In this document: piece after piece, positions 35,974 through 45,317 of the stretch | How positions within the stretch are numbered: the stretch's first letter is position 1 | Layout of the letters: each line of letters opens with the position of its first letter | Source of the DNA: Campylobacter pinnipediorum subsp. caledonicus | GTDB lineage: Bacteria > Campylobacterota > Campylobacteria > Campylobacterales > Campylobacteraceae | Direction of reading: 5' to 3' | DNA length: 64,000 nt | Assembly: GCF_002022005.1 (NCBI RefSeq) | Contig: NZ_CP017258.1 | Span: 1,178,001-1,242,000, forward strand | Position numbers and translations under genes: made by a program | Notes under the pieces: generated by a model | The model's database searches: none | What the model was told of the DNA's origin: nothing | Seen by the model: only the letters and a program-made list of their open reading frames with translations

Positions 35974-35979
35974 TATAAT
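35974..35979 (+). promoter_or_regulatory. Putative extended -10 box of nusA
   Basis: TTGTATAAT, a good Campylobacter-style extended -10, lies about 65 bases before the preferred nusA ATG at 36046. Confidence 0.5.
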
Positions 35980-36045
35980 CAGCACAAATCTTCAAAATTT
36001 TAAATTCCCTAGAATTTATCATTTATGACTACAAGTGGAGAAAAA

Positions 36046-37149
36046 ATGGAAAGAATTTCAGATATCATAGAATCAATAGCAAATGAAAAAAATTTGGATA
36101 TAGAAGATGTAAAGGAGCGTGTAAAAAGGGCTCTTATAAACACAGCAAAACATGTTTATGGTCACAACTACGAGTATGATGTTGCCATAGATACCAATAA
36201 AACAATAAAACTATATCAAAAAACAACAATTGTTTATGATGACGATGAGAGATTGGAAGAAGACAACGAACATTTTATAAGCCTAAAAGAGGCAAGAAAT
36301 ATTGACAATAGTGTTGAAGTTGGCGATGAGCTAACATATGAACTAAGCCTTGATAATCTAGGAAGAACAGCTGCACAAACATTGCATAAAGAGCTTGAGT
36401 ATCATATCCAAAGGCTTGTTGAGGATAAAATTTTTGAAAAATACAACCAGATGCAAGGACAGATAGTTTTTGGAACTGTTGTAAGAGTTGATGAACAAGA
36501 AAATACATTTATCGAGATTGAAGAGTTAAGAGCTATTTTACCAAGAAAAAATAGAATAAAAGGCGAAATCTTTAAGGTAGGAAATGTAGTAAAAGCCGTT
36601 ATAAGAAAAGTATTTGCTGACAAAAATTTGGGCATAAAAGTTGAGTTAAGCAGAACATCTCCAAGATTTTTAGACGCTCTTTTAAAGGCTGAAGTACCAG
36701 AAATAAACGATGGTGGAATCATAATTCAAAATAGCGCAAGAATACCGGGGGAAAGAGCTAAAGTAGCGCTTTCATCAGTATCTCCTATGATAGATCCAAT
36801 TGGCGCTACTGTTGGAACAAAAGGTGTTAGAATAAATGCTGTAAGTAAAGAGTTAAATAATGAAAACATTGATGTAGTTGAGTATTCAAGCGAACCTGTT
36901 ATTTTTATAACAAGAGCTATGAGTCCGGCAATAATTAATTCAGTTACAATAGAAGGACAAAAAGCTATAGTTTCTCTCGTAAGTGAACAAAAAAGCAAAG
37001 CTATAGGAAAAAGTGGTATTAATATAAGGCTTGCAAGTATGCTTACCGGATATGAGATAGAATTAAGAGATCTTGGAACAAGTTCTTCTGAATCACAAGA
37101 GTCAAATACTATGACAAAAGATTTAAAAGCCTTATTTGGGGATTTATAA
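36046..37149 (+). CDS. nusA: Transcription elongation/termination factor NusA
   Basis: A 367-residue RNA-polymerase-associated factor. The N-terminal domain (residues 1-125), S1 domain (about 130-195, IVFGTVVRVDEQENTFIEIE) and two KH domains (about 225-345, with KGVRINAVSKELNNENIDVVEY and GKSGINIRLASMLTGYEIEL) are in the usual order. It lacks the acidic C-terminal repeats of E. coli NusA. The ATG at 36046, behind GTGGAG, gives MERISDIIESIANEKN, the typical family start; an ATG at 36025 is less likely. Confidence 0.95.
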   Translation: MERISDIIESIANEKNLDIEDVKERVKRALINTAKHVYGHNYEYDVAIDTNKTIKLYQKTTIVYDDDERLEEDNEHFISLKEARNIDNSVEVGDELTYELSLDNLGRTAAQTLHKELEYHIQRLVEDKIFEKYNQMQGQIVFGTVVRVDEQENTFIEIEELRAILPRKNRIKGEIFKVGNVVKAVIRKVFADKNLGIKVELSRTSPRFLDALLKAEVPEINDGGIIIQNSARIPGERAKVALSSVSPMIDPIGATVGTKGVRINAVSKELNNENIDVVEYSSEPVIFITRAMSPAIINSVTIEGQKAIVSLVSEQKSKAIGKSGINIRLASMLTGYEIELRDLGTSSSESQESNTMTKDLKALFGDL

Positions 37150-37162
37150 TAATTATTTTATA

Positions 37163-37187
37163 AAATCAGTGGTAAAACCACTGATTT
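37163..37187. terminator. Terminator between nusA and the NlpE-like gene
   Basis: AAATCAGTGGT / ACCACTGATTT, an 11-bp perfect stem with an AAA loop, is followed by GTTTTT on the plus strand. It lies between convergent stops and could serve both. Confidence 0.82.
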
Positions 37188-37191
37188 GTTT

Positions 37192-37620
37192 TTACATTTT
37201 TTTAAACACGTAAAACTTAGCCATAGGTCCTGTAACTTCTTTACCTTCAGCATCTAGCATTTTTAAACTTTTATTATCCACTCTAAACATACTTGTTTTA
37301 TTGTATTTATTTACAACTGTAACGATATCACCTTTTACACTATAAGTTCCGCTTGATTTTTCTGTATATTGTTCACCGCCTTTATACTCCATTAAAGACT
37401 CGAAATTACCATCATTTTTTAATACTAAAGTAGTATCTATAGCTTCGCAAGAAGCGCAAGGTAAGACAGCCTTATAAACACCAGCAACACTATACATATC
37501 GTAACTTGAAACAACTTTATCTTGCATATCGTTCATAGAAGAACTACTATTATTCATAGCGCAACCTGCAAATAAAGCAACTGTACAAACAGCTAAAAAA
37601 CTATTTTTTATTTTCATCAA
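37192..37620 (-). CDS. NlpE-like outer-membrane lipoprotein
   Basis: A 142-residue lipoprotein with the lipobox LFAGC (Cys about residue 20). The NlpE N-terminal domain shows as VAGVYKAVLPCASCEAIDTTLVLKNDG, with its CxxC, and a final SGTYSVKGDIVTVVNK strand. NlpE in E. coli is a sensor of surface contact and lipoprotein trafficking and is linked to copper. Campylobacter has no Cpx system that I can see here, so the role is open. Confidence 0.82.
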   Translation of the reverse strand: MMKIKNSFLAVCTVALFAGCAMNNSSSSMNDMQDKVVSSYDMYSVAGVYKAVLPCASCEAIDTTLVLKNDGNFESLMEYKGGEQYTEKSSGTYSVKGDIVTVVNKYNKTSMFRVDNKSLKMLDAEGKEVTGPMAKFYVFKKM

Positions 37621-37686
37621 ATATCCTTTTTTAAAAAATTTTACGTTATTATATTCAAATGTCTTAAAAATTAGATTAATAAAGCA

Positions 37687-38484
37687 CTATTTATTTATAT
37701 TTTTTGATTTTTTTGAAGCTAAAATCACAGCATCTATAACCAAACCCCTAAAACCACCATTCTCCAAAGATCTTACGGCCTCTATTGTGGTGCCATTAGG
37801 AGAACAAACTTTGTCTTTTAAAACAGATGGATGCATACCTGTTTTATTTATCATATATGCGCTTGAAGATACTGCATCTGCTGCTATTTTTATAGCCAAA
37901 TCTTTTGGTAACCCCTCAAATACACCACCATCAGCCAAAGCATCTACAAACATACAAACATAAGCCGGAAGCGAACCTGATATACCTACAAATGCATGCA
38001 TTTGTTCTTGGCTTATCTGATAAACTACACCAAAACTTTCAAGAAGTTTTATTGTATTTTTTTTATCATTTTCATTGCAATTTTCGTCAAAACAAACACC
38101 AGTTACAGATCTTAAAACACTAGCTGGTGTATTTGGCATAGCTCTTACTACTTTTGTATCTAAACCAAGTATATCTTTAATATCTTCTATAGTAATACCG
38201 GCTGCTATACTTAGCAAAATAGATTTTTTATCAAAAAATGGCTTTATTTTCTCTAATAATTTAGGATAAGAGTTTGGCTTAACGGCTGGAATTAAGATAT
38301 CAACAACCTTTGCAACACTACACTCATCATCACATATATTTACACCAAGCTCTTTTAATCCATCTAGTTTATTTTCACTTTTATCAAACACAAAAATATC
38401 TTGTGCTTTTACGAAATTTGAGCTGTTTATGCCATCTGTTATGGCTTTACCCATATTTCCAAAACCTATAATTCCTATTTTCAA
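37687..38484 (-). CDS. proC: Pyrroline-5-carboxylate reductase ProC
   Basis: A 265-residue enzyme for the last step of proline synthesis. The N-terminal NAD(P) fold is IGIIGFGNMGKAITDGI (residues 2-18), followed by VVRAMPNTPASVLRSVTGVCFDEN and the C-terminal dimer domain with SGSLPAYVCMFVDALADGGVFEGL and CSPNGTTIEAVRSLENGGFRGL. It lies two bases after proA, in a proB-proA-proC operon covering the whole pathway from glutamate. Confidence 0.95.
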   Translation of the reverse strand: MKIGIIGFGNMGKAITDGINSSNFVKAQDIFVFDKSENKLDGLKELGVNICDDECSVAKVVDILIPAVKPNSYPKLLEKIKPFFDKKSILLSIAAGITIEDIKDILGLDTKVVRAMPNTPASVLRSVTGVCFDENCNENDKKNTIKLLESFGVVYQISQEQMHAFVGISGSLPAYVCMFVDALADGGVFEGLPKDLAIKIAADAVSSSAYMINKTGMHPSVLKDKVCSPNGTTIEAVRSLENGGFRGLVIDAVILASKKSKNINK

Positions 38485-38486
38485 AA

Positions 38487-39734
38487 TTACTCCCTTATTT
38501 GTCCGCTACCATAAACTACATATTTTTTTGAAGTAAGTGCTTCAAGACCCATAGGTCCTCTAGTATGCATTTTTTGAGTAGAAATTCCTATCTCAGAACC
38601 AAAACCAAACTCTCCACCATCACTAAATCTAGTGGAGGCATTTGCATACACAACAGCACTATCTATCAAATTTAAAAATTTATTTATATTATTATAATCT
38701 TTACTCAATATACTTTCTGAATGATGAGTTGAGTTTTGATTTATATATAAGATAGCTTCATCTATATCTTTCACTACTTTTACAGATAAAATAAAATCCA
38801 AAAATTCAGTAGAGAAATCCTCTCTCGTGGCTTTTTTAACATTATCAAACCCTTGAAAATTTTCAAATATTTTTTCATCTATTCTAAACTCAACATTTTC
38901 AAGTAAATTTAGCAATATAAGCAATATCTTCTCAGCTATGCTTTCATGCAAAACCAGGCATTCAAGCGAATTACAAGTGCTAGGTCTTTGTGTCTTAGCA
39001 TTTTTGATAATTTTTAAAGCATCATCTATATCAGCACTCTTATCAACATATATATGGCAAATCCCCTCACCTGTTTGAATAACTGGTATAGTTGAGTTGT
39101 TTTTTATATAATCTTTTAATTTAGCTCCTCCACGGGGTATTAAAACATCTATAAATTTATCTTGTTTTACAAGCTCATCAAGCTCGCTCTTATCAGAACC
39201 TATTATCTGCAAAAACCCATCAGCAAGACCAAATTTTTTACCTATATCACGAAAAAGCTCACATAAACACAAATTTGAATTTATTGCATTTGATGAACCG
39301 CGAAGTATAAGTGCATTTTGGGTTTTTAGTGCGATAGCTGCTGAGTCTATCGTAACATTTGGTCTGCTTTCATATATCATAGCCACTACGCCAAGAGGAA
39401 CACTTACCTGTGTTATTTGCATACCGCTTTGGTGTTTAAATCCATCAAGTATTTTTCCTATTGGATTTTTTTGATTTGCTATTTGCAATACACTATCAGC
39501 CATACTTTCTATACGTTCATTATTAAGAGTAAGCCTATCTATCAAAGCTTCACTTAAAGAACTCTCTCTTGCATTTTTTATATCTTTTTTGTTTGCCTCT
39601 TTTATAAGCTCTTTTTTAAGCAATAGCTCATTTGAAACAGCTCTAAGTATCTCATTTTTTTTACTTTCTGATAAACTTAAAAGTTCTTTACTTGCACTTT
39701 TTGCCAAAGAAACCATATCTATTATCTTGCTCAT
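38487..39734 (-). CDS. proA: Gamma-glutamyl phosphate reductase ProA
   Basis: A 415-residue NADPH-dependent reductase, second step of proline synthesis. Aldehyde-dehydrogenase-like segments are present: VPLGVVAMIYESRPNVTIDSAAIALK, the active Cys region KTQRPSTCNSLECLVLHE, and STRFSDGGEFGFGSEIGISTQKMHTRGPMGLEALT. It follows proB by three bases. Confidence 0.95.
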   Translation of the reverse strand: MSKIIDMVSLAKSASKELLSLSESKKNEILRAVSNELLLKKELIKEANKKDIKNARESSLSEALIDRLTLNNERIESMADSVLQIANQKNPIGKILDGFKHQSGMQITQVSVPLGVVAMIYESRPNVTIDSAAIALKTQNALILRGSSNAINSNLCLCELFRDIGKKFGLADGFLQIIGSDKSELDELVKQDKFIDVLIPRGGAKLKDYIKNNSTIPVIQTGEGICHIYVDKSADIDDALKIIKNAKTQRPSTCNSLECLVLHESIAEKILLILLNLLENVEFRIDEKIFENFQGFDNVKKATREDFSTEFLDFILSVKVVKDIDEAILYINQNSTHHSESILSKDYNNINKFLNLIDSAVVYANASTRFSDGGEFGFGSEIGISTQKMHTRGPMGLEALTSKKYVVYGSGQIRE

Positions 39735-39737
39735 TTT

Positions 39738-40860
39738 TTAACCTTTGCCTAAAACTATATTATCTGCATGCATTATATCATCTTCATATTTATAAGCTAA
39801 AATTTGCTCTATTTCATCACTCTTTTTGCCTTTTATTAATGAAATTTGTTTTGAAGAATAATTACTTATGCCACGAGCTATAATCTCTTTATTATTTAAA
39901 ATCTCAACGATTTCTCCTCTGTGAAAATCACCAATAACATCTAAAATTCCAACAGCAAGCAAGCTTTTGCCAGATTTTAGAGCGAGTTTAGCTCCATCAT
40001 CAATTACAACCTCTCCTTTATTTTTTGCGCCATAAGCAAGCCAATATTTTTTCAAACTAACCTTTTTATCATTAGCCAAAAACAAAGTACCCTCATTTGA
40101 ATCTTTTAAGACATTTAACAAAACATTATCTTTTTTACCATTTGCGATTATTAAATTAGTTCCTATTTGTGAAGTCATTTTGGCTGATTTTATCTTTGTT
40201 TTCATTCCGCCTGTACCAAATTTACTGCCCTCATCTCCAGCCATTTTTTCAATATCTTCATCTATATTTTTTACTAAATTTATAATCTTTGCATCTTTGT
40301 ATAAATTTGGATTTTTATCATATAAACCATCAATATCGCTTAAAATTATAAGCAAATCAGCATCAATAAGACCAGCCACCAACGCACTTAATGTATCATT
40401 GTCCCCTACTTTTAACTCATCCGCGACAACGGTATCGTTTTCATTTATGATAGGTATGATATTTTTTTTCAAGCAATGCCGCACATACATTTCTAGCGTT
40501 TAAATATCTCTTTCTGTCTTCAAAATCACCACGAGTAAGCAAAATTTGTGCTATATTTTTTGAATAAGCCCAAAATATCCTCTCATAAAGATGCATAAGC
40601 GCAACCTGCCCAACAGCCGCAAGTGCTTGTTTTTGGTTTATATTTTTTGGTTTTTGAGCGATATTGAGTATACCCATACCAGCACCAACTGCGCCTGATG
40701 TTACTATAATTACTTGCTTGTTATCATCACATAGCTTGCAAATATCGGCTACTATATTTTTTATCAAGCCCTCATTTAAAGAACCATTTTCGTTTGTAAG
40801 AGTTGAAGTTCCTATCTTAATAACAATTTTTTTAGAATCTTTTAAAAGCTCTTTACGCAT
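39738..40860 (-). pseudogene. proB: Glutamate 5-kinase ProB, frameshifted at an A8 tract
   Basis: The kinase for the first step of proline synthesis reads in two frames. The first part (from ATG 40860: MRKELLKDSKKIVIKIGTSTLTNENG) runs through RGDFEDRKRYLNARN to the A8 tract at 40462-40469 and then stops after LEKKYHTYHK. The second part continues as KNIIPIINENDTVVADELKVGDND, then the rest of the kinase and a PUA-like C-terminal domain, to the stop at 39738. Seven A's would restore LEKNIIPIINEND and a full protein of about 373 residues. proA and proC are intact. It could be a sequencing error, a slippage-prone site or a recent loss of proline synthesis. Confidence 0.88.
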
Positions 40861-40868
40861 AGCATATC

Positions 40869-41627
40869 CTATATATCTATTTCTATTCCAACTGGACAAT
40901 GATCGCTTCCTATTATATCACTTAAGATAAAGGCATTTTTAAGCCTATCTTTCAAGCCTTGTGATACGAAAAAATAATCAATTCTCCAACCTACATTTTT
41001 AGCCCTAGCACCAAAGCGATAACTCCACCAAGAATAAGCATCTATTTTATCTGGGTTAAAATGCCTAAATGTGTCTATAAAGCCATTTGATAAAACCTCA
41101 TCTATCCAAGCTCTTTCAATGGGTAAAAATCCTGAAGTTTTTGAATTTGCCTTTGGGTTTTTAAGATCAATCTCTTGATGTGCGGTATTTACATCACCAC
41201 AAAAAATAACATGCTTTCCACTATCTAAAATTTCATTACAATATTTTAAAAATGCGGCATAAAAATCCATCTTGTGTTTTAAGCGCTCATCATCTTTTTG
41301 ACCATTTGGAAAGTATATATTAAAAAGAACAATATCACCAAATCTATGCTCTAAAACTCTGCCCTCGGTATCATCAAAAAATTGAGATTTTAAACAACTT
41401 GTTTGAAATTTACTAAGGCTCATAACCCCAGAATAACCGGCTTTTTGAGCTGAGTTTGAGTTTATTTCACTAAAACCAAGATTATACATTTGCGCTGGTA
41501 TATCATCTTGTTTTGCCTTAATTTCTTGAAGTGCTAAAAAATCAGGCTTATGCTCATCCAACCACTCAAACGCATTTTTGGACACCACAGCACGAAGACC
41601 ATTAACATTCCAACTTATTAATTTCAA
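40869..41627 (-). CDS. xth: Exodeoxyribonuclease III
   Basis: A 252-residue base-excision-repair AP endonuclease/exonuclease. The endonuclease/exonuclease/phosphatase fold is complete: ISWNVNGLRAVV, DFLALQEIKAKQDDIP, IYFPNGQ, CGDVNTAHQEIDL, YSWWSYRFGARAKNVGWRIDYFFVS and the terminal GSDHCPVGIEI. The TTG start follows AAGGAT. It is nine bases upstream of proB and so may be in the same transcript. Confidence 0.94.
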   Translation of the reverse strand: MKLISWNVNGLRAVVSKNAFEWLDEHKPDFLALQEIKAKQDDIPAQMYNLGFSEINSNSAQKAGYSGVMSLSKFQTSCLKSQFFDDTEGRVLEHRFGDIVLFNIYFPNGQKDDERLKHKMDFYAAFLKYCNEILDSGKHVIFCGDVNTAHQEIDLKNPKANSKTSGFLPIERAWIDEVLSNGFIDTFRHFNPDKIDAYSWWSYRFGARAKNVGWRIDYFFVSQGLKDRLKNAFILSDIIGSDHCPVGIEIDI

Positions 41628-41648
41628 ATTTAATCCTTTTTTATTTGT

Positions 41649-41654
41649 TATAAT
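41649..41654 (+). promoter_or_regulatory. Putative -10 box of the small HTH gene
   Basis: TATAAT within TTGTTATAATACC lies 37 bases before the TTG start, in the divergent gap with xth. Confidence 0.45.
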
Positions 41655-41691
41655 ACCGTTTAAAATTTAATAAATTAATAAGTGAGATATT

Positions 41692-41928
41692 TTGAACGAT
41701 ATAGAAAAGAGTATTTTTTCAGCGATTCATGGAGAGAAAAAAATACAAATTATAGATTTTTTGATACAAAATATAGGCGAACATGGTTTTATAAATTTAA
41801 AAATAGATGAAATATGCAAAGCAACTAACACAAGCAAACCCACAGTTTTACAGACATTTAAGCTTTTAGAAAATGCAAAAGTCTTTAAAAAAATAAAAAA
41901 TGGAGTGTATGAGCTAAAAACCTTCTAA
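41692..41928 (+). CDS. Small helix-turn-helix protein, RepL-like
   Basis: 78 residues forming a winged-helix domain: LKIDEICKATNTSKPTVLQTFKLLENAKVFKKIKNGVYEL. The ending (TVLQTFKLLE..KV.KK..NGVY) recalls RepL-type plasmid replication proteins and small MarR-like regulators. A TTG start with a GTGAG-type site is used. It overlaps the end of the convergent recO gene by 15 bases. It may be a chromosomal regulator or an old mobile-element relic; no replicon features are seen nearby. Confidence 0.65.
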   Translation: MNDIEKSIFSAIHGEKKIQIIDFLIQNIGEHGFINLKIDEICKATNTSKPTVLQTFKLLENAKVFKKIKNGVYELKTF

Positions 41929-42528
41929 CAAGATAGAATAAAGCTCATTTACATCACTCTCATCAAGCATTAATGTGCTTTTATTATCAAAAAGATATTC
42001 TATTTTTTTAAGCTCAAAAGAAAATTTATTTAAACAATTTTTATGTCCTGGCAAAAGACTACGAGCAAAACATACATTATCACTTATAACCTCATCACAT
42101 ATAAAGCATTCAAACTCACTATGAAGCCTACCCTCATGTTCTAAAATTTTAACATAAGATTGTAAAATCAATCGCTTTGGATTTTGTTTATCCATCCTTT
42201 TTGCACAAAAATCAATCTCATTAAAATAAATTTCATCAATATCTTCAACATCTTTTAAATGCATATATAAAAGTCTCATAAACTGTTGCCAAACTATAAA
42301 TTTTTCCCTATCAAGTAGCCATTTAAAACCCATATGCAAAACAGTTCTTAAATGAGGTAAGAAATTCATACTACTTATAAGTTCAAAATCTATTTTATAT
42401 CCATTCACTAAAATAGAATGTCTAGCCCCATAAAACCTATATGATTTTACAACAAATTTATCGGTTAATATATAAACAATAAGGTCTTCTTCTTTTACCT
42501 TTTGAGTATGTAAAATATAGCCTTGCAT
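41914..42528 (-). CDS. recO: Recombination mediator RecO
   Basis: A 204-residue protein of the short epsilonproteobacterial RecO type. The N-terminal OB-fold opens with MQGYILHTQKVKEEDLIVYILT, and the helical C-terminal region has a zinc-type cluster (ECFICDEVISDN ... PGHKNC). It loads RecA at gaps with RecR. It lies six bases after the dus gene in the same direction. Confidence 0.82.
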   Translation of the reverse strand: MQGYILHTQKVKEEDLIVYILTDKFVVKSYRFYGARHSILVNGYKIDFELISSMNFLPHLRTVLHMGFKWLLDREKFIVWQQFMRLLYMHLKDVEDIDEIYFNEIDFCAKRMDKQNPKRLILQSYVKILEHEGRLHSEFECFICDEVISDNVCFARSLLPGHKNCLNKFSFELKKIEYLFDNKSTLMLDESDVNELYSILLEGF

Positions 42529-42534
42529 AAAAAC

Positions 42535-43452
42535 TTAGAAAAATTCTTCAATTCTTTTTTTAATTAGTTCAGCTTGTTGTATTCTGTTTATTTCATTTCT
42601 AAAAGAAGCTGCATCATCCATGCCTTTGCTATATCTATGTAAATGCTTTCTAAAAATCACAGTTCCTTGATCTCCATAGTATTTAAGCATAGAATCAAAA
42701 TGAGCCAAAATAATGTCACGCTTAAGTGAGTCTGATACTTGATTTTCATTTTTTATCTGTGAAAATATCCAAGGATTTCCGATACTAGCTCTGCCTATCA
42801 TAATCCCGTCAGCATCTGTTATATCTAGTACTTGTTTGTAGTTATCAAAGCTAATGTCGCCATTTGCTATAACTGGAATTTTAACACTTCTTCTGGCTCT
42901 AGCTATGGCTTCATAATCTACATCTTGCGTATATCCACCGGCTCTAGTTCTTCCGTGAATAGCTATATAATCAGCTCCAGCTTCTTCACAGGCTTTTGCT
43001 ATTTTTTCTGGTATTTTTTCATTAAAACCAAGTCTTACTTTAACACTAGTTGTTTTTTTATTTGATCTGTTTTTAATGATTTCAACAACTTTTTTTAAAT
43101 GATCAAGATCTTGCAAAAGTGCTGAGCCACTTTTTTGCCTTACTACTTTTGGCACAGGACAGCCGCAATTTAAATCAATTCCATCAATTCCATCAATTTT
43201 ATTTAAAATTTCAACAGCCTTTTTTACCACATCCAAATCAGTCCCAGCTATTTGAACTATATACGGATCTTCTAATGGTGATTTTTGTATCATTCTTAAT
43301 GTTTTTGAGTTTTCATAAACCAAAGCATTAGAACTTATCATCTCACTAACTGTAACATCGCAACCAAATTGCTTAACAACCTCCCTTAATGGAAGGTCAG
43401 AAAAGCCAGCTAAAGGAGCTAAAAATAATACTTTTTTACTAAAATCAATCAT
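42535..43452 (-). CDS. dus: tRNA-dihydrouridine synthase
   Basis: A 305-residue FMN enzyme (DusB-like) that reduces uridines in tRNA D-loops. Motifs are FLAPLAGFSDLPLREVV, VQIAGTD, GIDLNCGCPVPKVVRQKSGSALL (active Cys), IAIHGRTRAGGY and GIMIGRASIGNPWIF. It overlaps the membrane-protein gene upstream by four bases. The order accD-rlmH-dksA-like-membrane protein-dus matches Cj0127c-Cj0123c (recalled). Confidence 0.93.
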   Translation of the reverse strand: MIDFSKKVLFLAPLAGFSDLPLREVVKQFGCDVTVSEMISSNALVYENSKTLRMIQKSPLEDPYIVQIAGTDLDVVKKAVEILNKIDGIDGIDLNCGCPVPKVVRQKSGSALLQDLDHLKKVVEIIKNRSNKKTTSVKVRLGFNEKIPEKIAKACEEAGADYIAIHGRTRAGGYTQDVDYEAIARARRSVKIPVIANGDISFDNYKQVLDITDADGIMIGRASIGNPWIFSQIKNENQVSDSLKRDIILAHFDSMLKYYGDQGTVIFRKHLHRYSKGMDDAASFRNEINRIQQAELIKKRIEEFF

Positions 43453-44450
43453 TTAAAAAACAGTTCGCTTGAAATATTTTTATTGTTCTCTTTTAAAAAT
43501 AAAAGTATTTTTATCTCAGCAAAATCATCAGCGTCAGTGCCTTGTAAATACTCTCTTAATTCATCCAATAAAACAAGTTCATAAAGCACATACAAATATG
43601 CCTTTGTAGCATTTTGATGATCATGCTTTATCTTTTCAAACATGCTTTTATATGATTCTGGTTTTAACTTAGTTTTTAAAATCATAGCTGCTTTTAGGTA
43701 TTGCTCTTGATTAATACCTTGATTGTTTAAAATTTCATAAATTTCATCTGATGTCATATTTATATCATCATCACAATATCTTTGAAGAACATTTACAATA
43801 TAATCTGTTTCTTTACTATTTAGCATATATCTTCTTATATCAGCAAAGCTTCCGCATTCTATTAATTTATTTAAAGCTGCTGCATCAATAAGGTCATTAA
43901 AACTATCTCGTTTTAAAATTTCCAAATAATAATCTTTTAATTTTTCAATCTTATTTAGTTCATTTTGTATAAACAAAGGATTATCTTTTGAAAGTCTATA
44001 TTTTTTAAGATCAACTATTTCTCCAGCTTTTACTGATTTTACATTTTTTATAACCGTATCTAGCTCAGGATTATCAATCTCAATATTTTTATACAACCCC
44101 CAAGGAGATAATATTCTAGCTACAGCTGAAGAAGTTTTATGAAATTCTGTTCTAAATTCTTTATTACTAGGTAGTGCTAAAAATATCTCTTTAACAAACT
44201 CATTATAAAGACTTGTATCTCTTTTTATAAAATGTTTATATCTATAAAAGCCGATACTATGATAAAATATATGCAATGTAGCCAATACAGCAAATAAAGC
44301 TACAGGCAAAACAAACCAAATTGCTATTGGCAACTCAAGATTGTAGCTAAATACATTAATACTATAATTACCGTTGTTTAAAACATAAACTATAGCTGCA
44401 ACTAGCAACAAATATATAAAAGAATACGCAATAAATGATCTAGTCTTCAT
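43449..44450 (-). CDS. Two-span membrane protein, unknown
   Basis: About 333 residues: two N-terminal membrane segments (about residues 6-25 and 40-62), then a soluble helical domain rich in Glu/Lys/Asn. The ATG at 44450 is chosen because AAGGAG lies seven bases upstream. It is the counterpart of an uncharacterised C. jejuni gene between the dksA-like and dus genes (recalled). No domain recognised. Confidence 0.75.
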   Translation of the reverse strand: MKTRSFIAYSFIYLLLVAAIVYVLNNGNYSINVFSYNLELPIAIWFVLPVALFAVLATLHIFYHSIGFYRYKHFIKRDTSLYNEFVKEIFLALPSNKEFRTEFHKTSSAVARILSPWGLYKNIEIDNPELDTVIKNVKSVKAGEIVDLKKYRLSKDNPLFIQNELNKIEKLKDYYLEILKRDSFNDLIDAAALNKLIECGSFADIRRYMLNSKETDYIVNVLQRYCDDDINMTSDEIYEILNNQGINQEQYLKAAMILKTKLKPESYKSMFEKIKHDHQNATKAYLYVLYELVLLDELREYLQGTDADDFAEIKILLFLKENNKNISSELFFK

Positions 44451-44462
44451 AATCAAACTCCT

Positions 44463-44819
44463 TTATTTTGTAGATGTTTTTTCAACTATCTCTCTACAAG
44501 ATATACAATACCTAGCATGAGGCTTAGCCTTGAGCCTAGCAATAGAAATATCTTCTTCGCACATTTCGCATATACCATATGTTTTATTAAAAATCTTACT
44601 TAAAGATCTATCTATTTCATCAAGCTCAAATTTTTGTTTTGAAGAGATAGATTGTTCTATTAATTCATCTGTATTTATAGATGCTATATCCATCTCATCA
44701 CTAACGCCACTACCACGCAAACCATGAACCTCTTGGACAGCATCTGATATATTTTTCTTAATTTGCCATTTTCTATCTTCAAGCATTTTTTTAAAATAAT
44801 CTAAATCATTTTGAGTCAT
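44463..44819 (-). CDS. DksA/TraR-type zinc-finger protein
   Basis: A 118-residue protein with an N-terminal coiled coil and a C4 zinc finger (CEMCEEDI ... ARYCISC, two CxxC pairs). It is a DksA-like secondary-channel regulator of RNA polymerase acting with ppGpp; C. jejuni DksA-like protein Cj0125c sits in the same place (recalled). The coiled-coil tip has the DEMD sequence (residues 39-42), acidic as in DksA. Confidence 0.9.
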   Translation of the reverse strand: MTQNDLDYFKKMLEDRKWQIKKNISDAVQEVHGLRGSGVSDEMDIASINTDELIEQSISSKQKFELDEIDRSLSKIFNKTYGICEMCEEDISIARLKAKPHARYCISCREIVEKTSTK

Positions 44820-44827
44820 CTATTTCC

Positions 44828-45283
44828 TTATTTATGATATGGGTGATTTGCTTTTATACAAAGACCTCTAAAAATTTGTTCAAACAAAACAAGTTTTGCT
44901 ATCTTATGAGCCATAGTAAGCTTACTTAATCTAATAACTAAATTTGACTTGGACTTAAACTCTTCGCTTAATCCATAAGCGCCACCTATAAAAAATTTTA
45001 TATCTGAATTTTGATCAAAAATCTTAGCAAATTCCTTGCTAGTAAATTCCTTTCCTCTTTCATCAAGAGATACACAAAAACCTCTCATGCTTGGTAAATA
45101 AATATCATCATAGGCCTTATAAGCCTCTTTTTGTCCTATGCTTTGGGCTTTTGCAATTTTGTCATTAAAAATTATATTATCATTTATTTTTGCATATTTT
45201 GATGACATTTTAATATAAGAGTCTATCTCTTCTTCAAAATTACCAAAACGACTTTTTTGTATACTAAAAACTGAAATTTCCAC
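44828..45283 (-). CDS. rlmH: 23S rRNA pseudouridine methyltransferase RlmH
   Basis: About 151 residues of the SPOUT family. [20 protein letters not shown] and [13 protein letters not shown] are the SAM-binding knot motifs, and [30 protein letters not shown] is the diagnostic C-terminus. It methylates pseudouridine 1915 in 23S rRNA. A GTG start at 45283 has the best AGGA spacing; TTG at 45286 is the alternative. Confidence 0.94.
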   Translation of the reverse strand: MEISVFSIQKSRFGNFEEEIDSYIKMSSKYAKINDNIIFNDKIAKAQSIGQKEAYKAYDDIYLPSMRGFCVSLDERGKEFTSKEFAKIFDQNSDIKFFIGGAYGLSEEFKSKSNLVIRLSKLTMAHKIAKLVLFEQIFRGLCIKANHPYHK

Positions 45284-45317
45284 CAAAATATCCTAATTTT
45301 TAATGCTTCTAATTATC

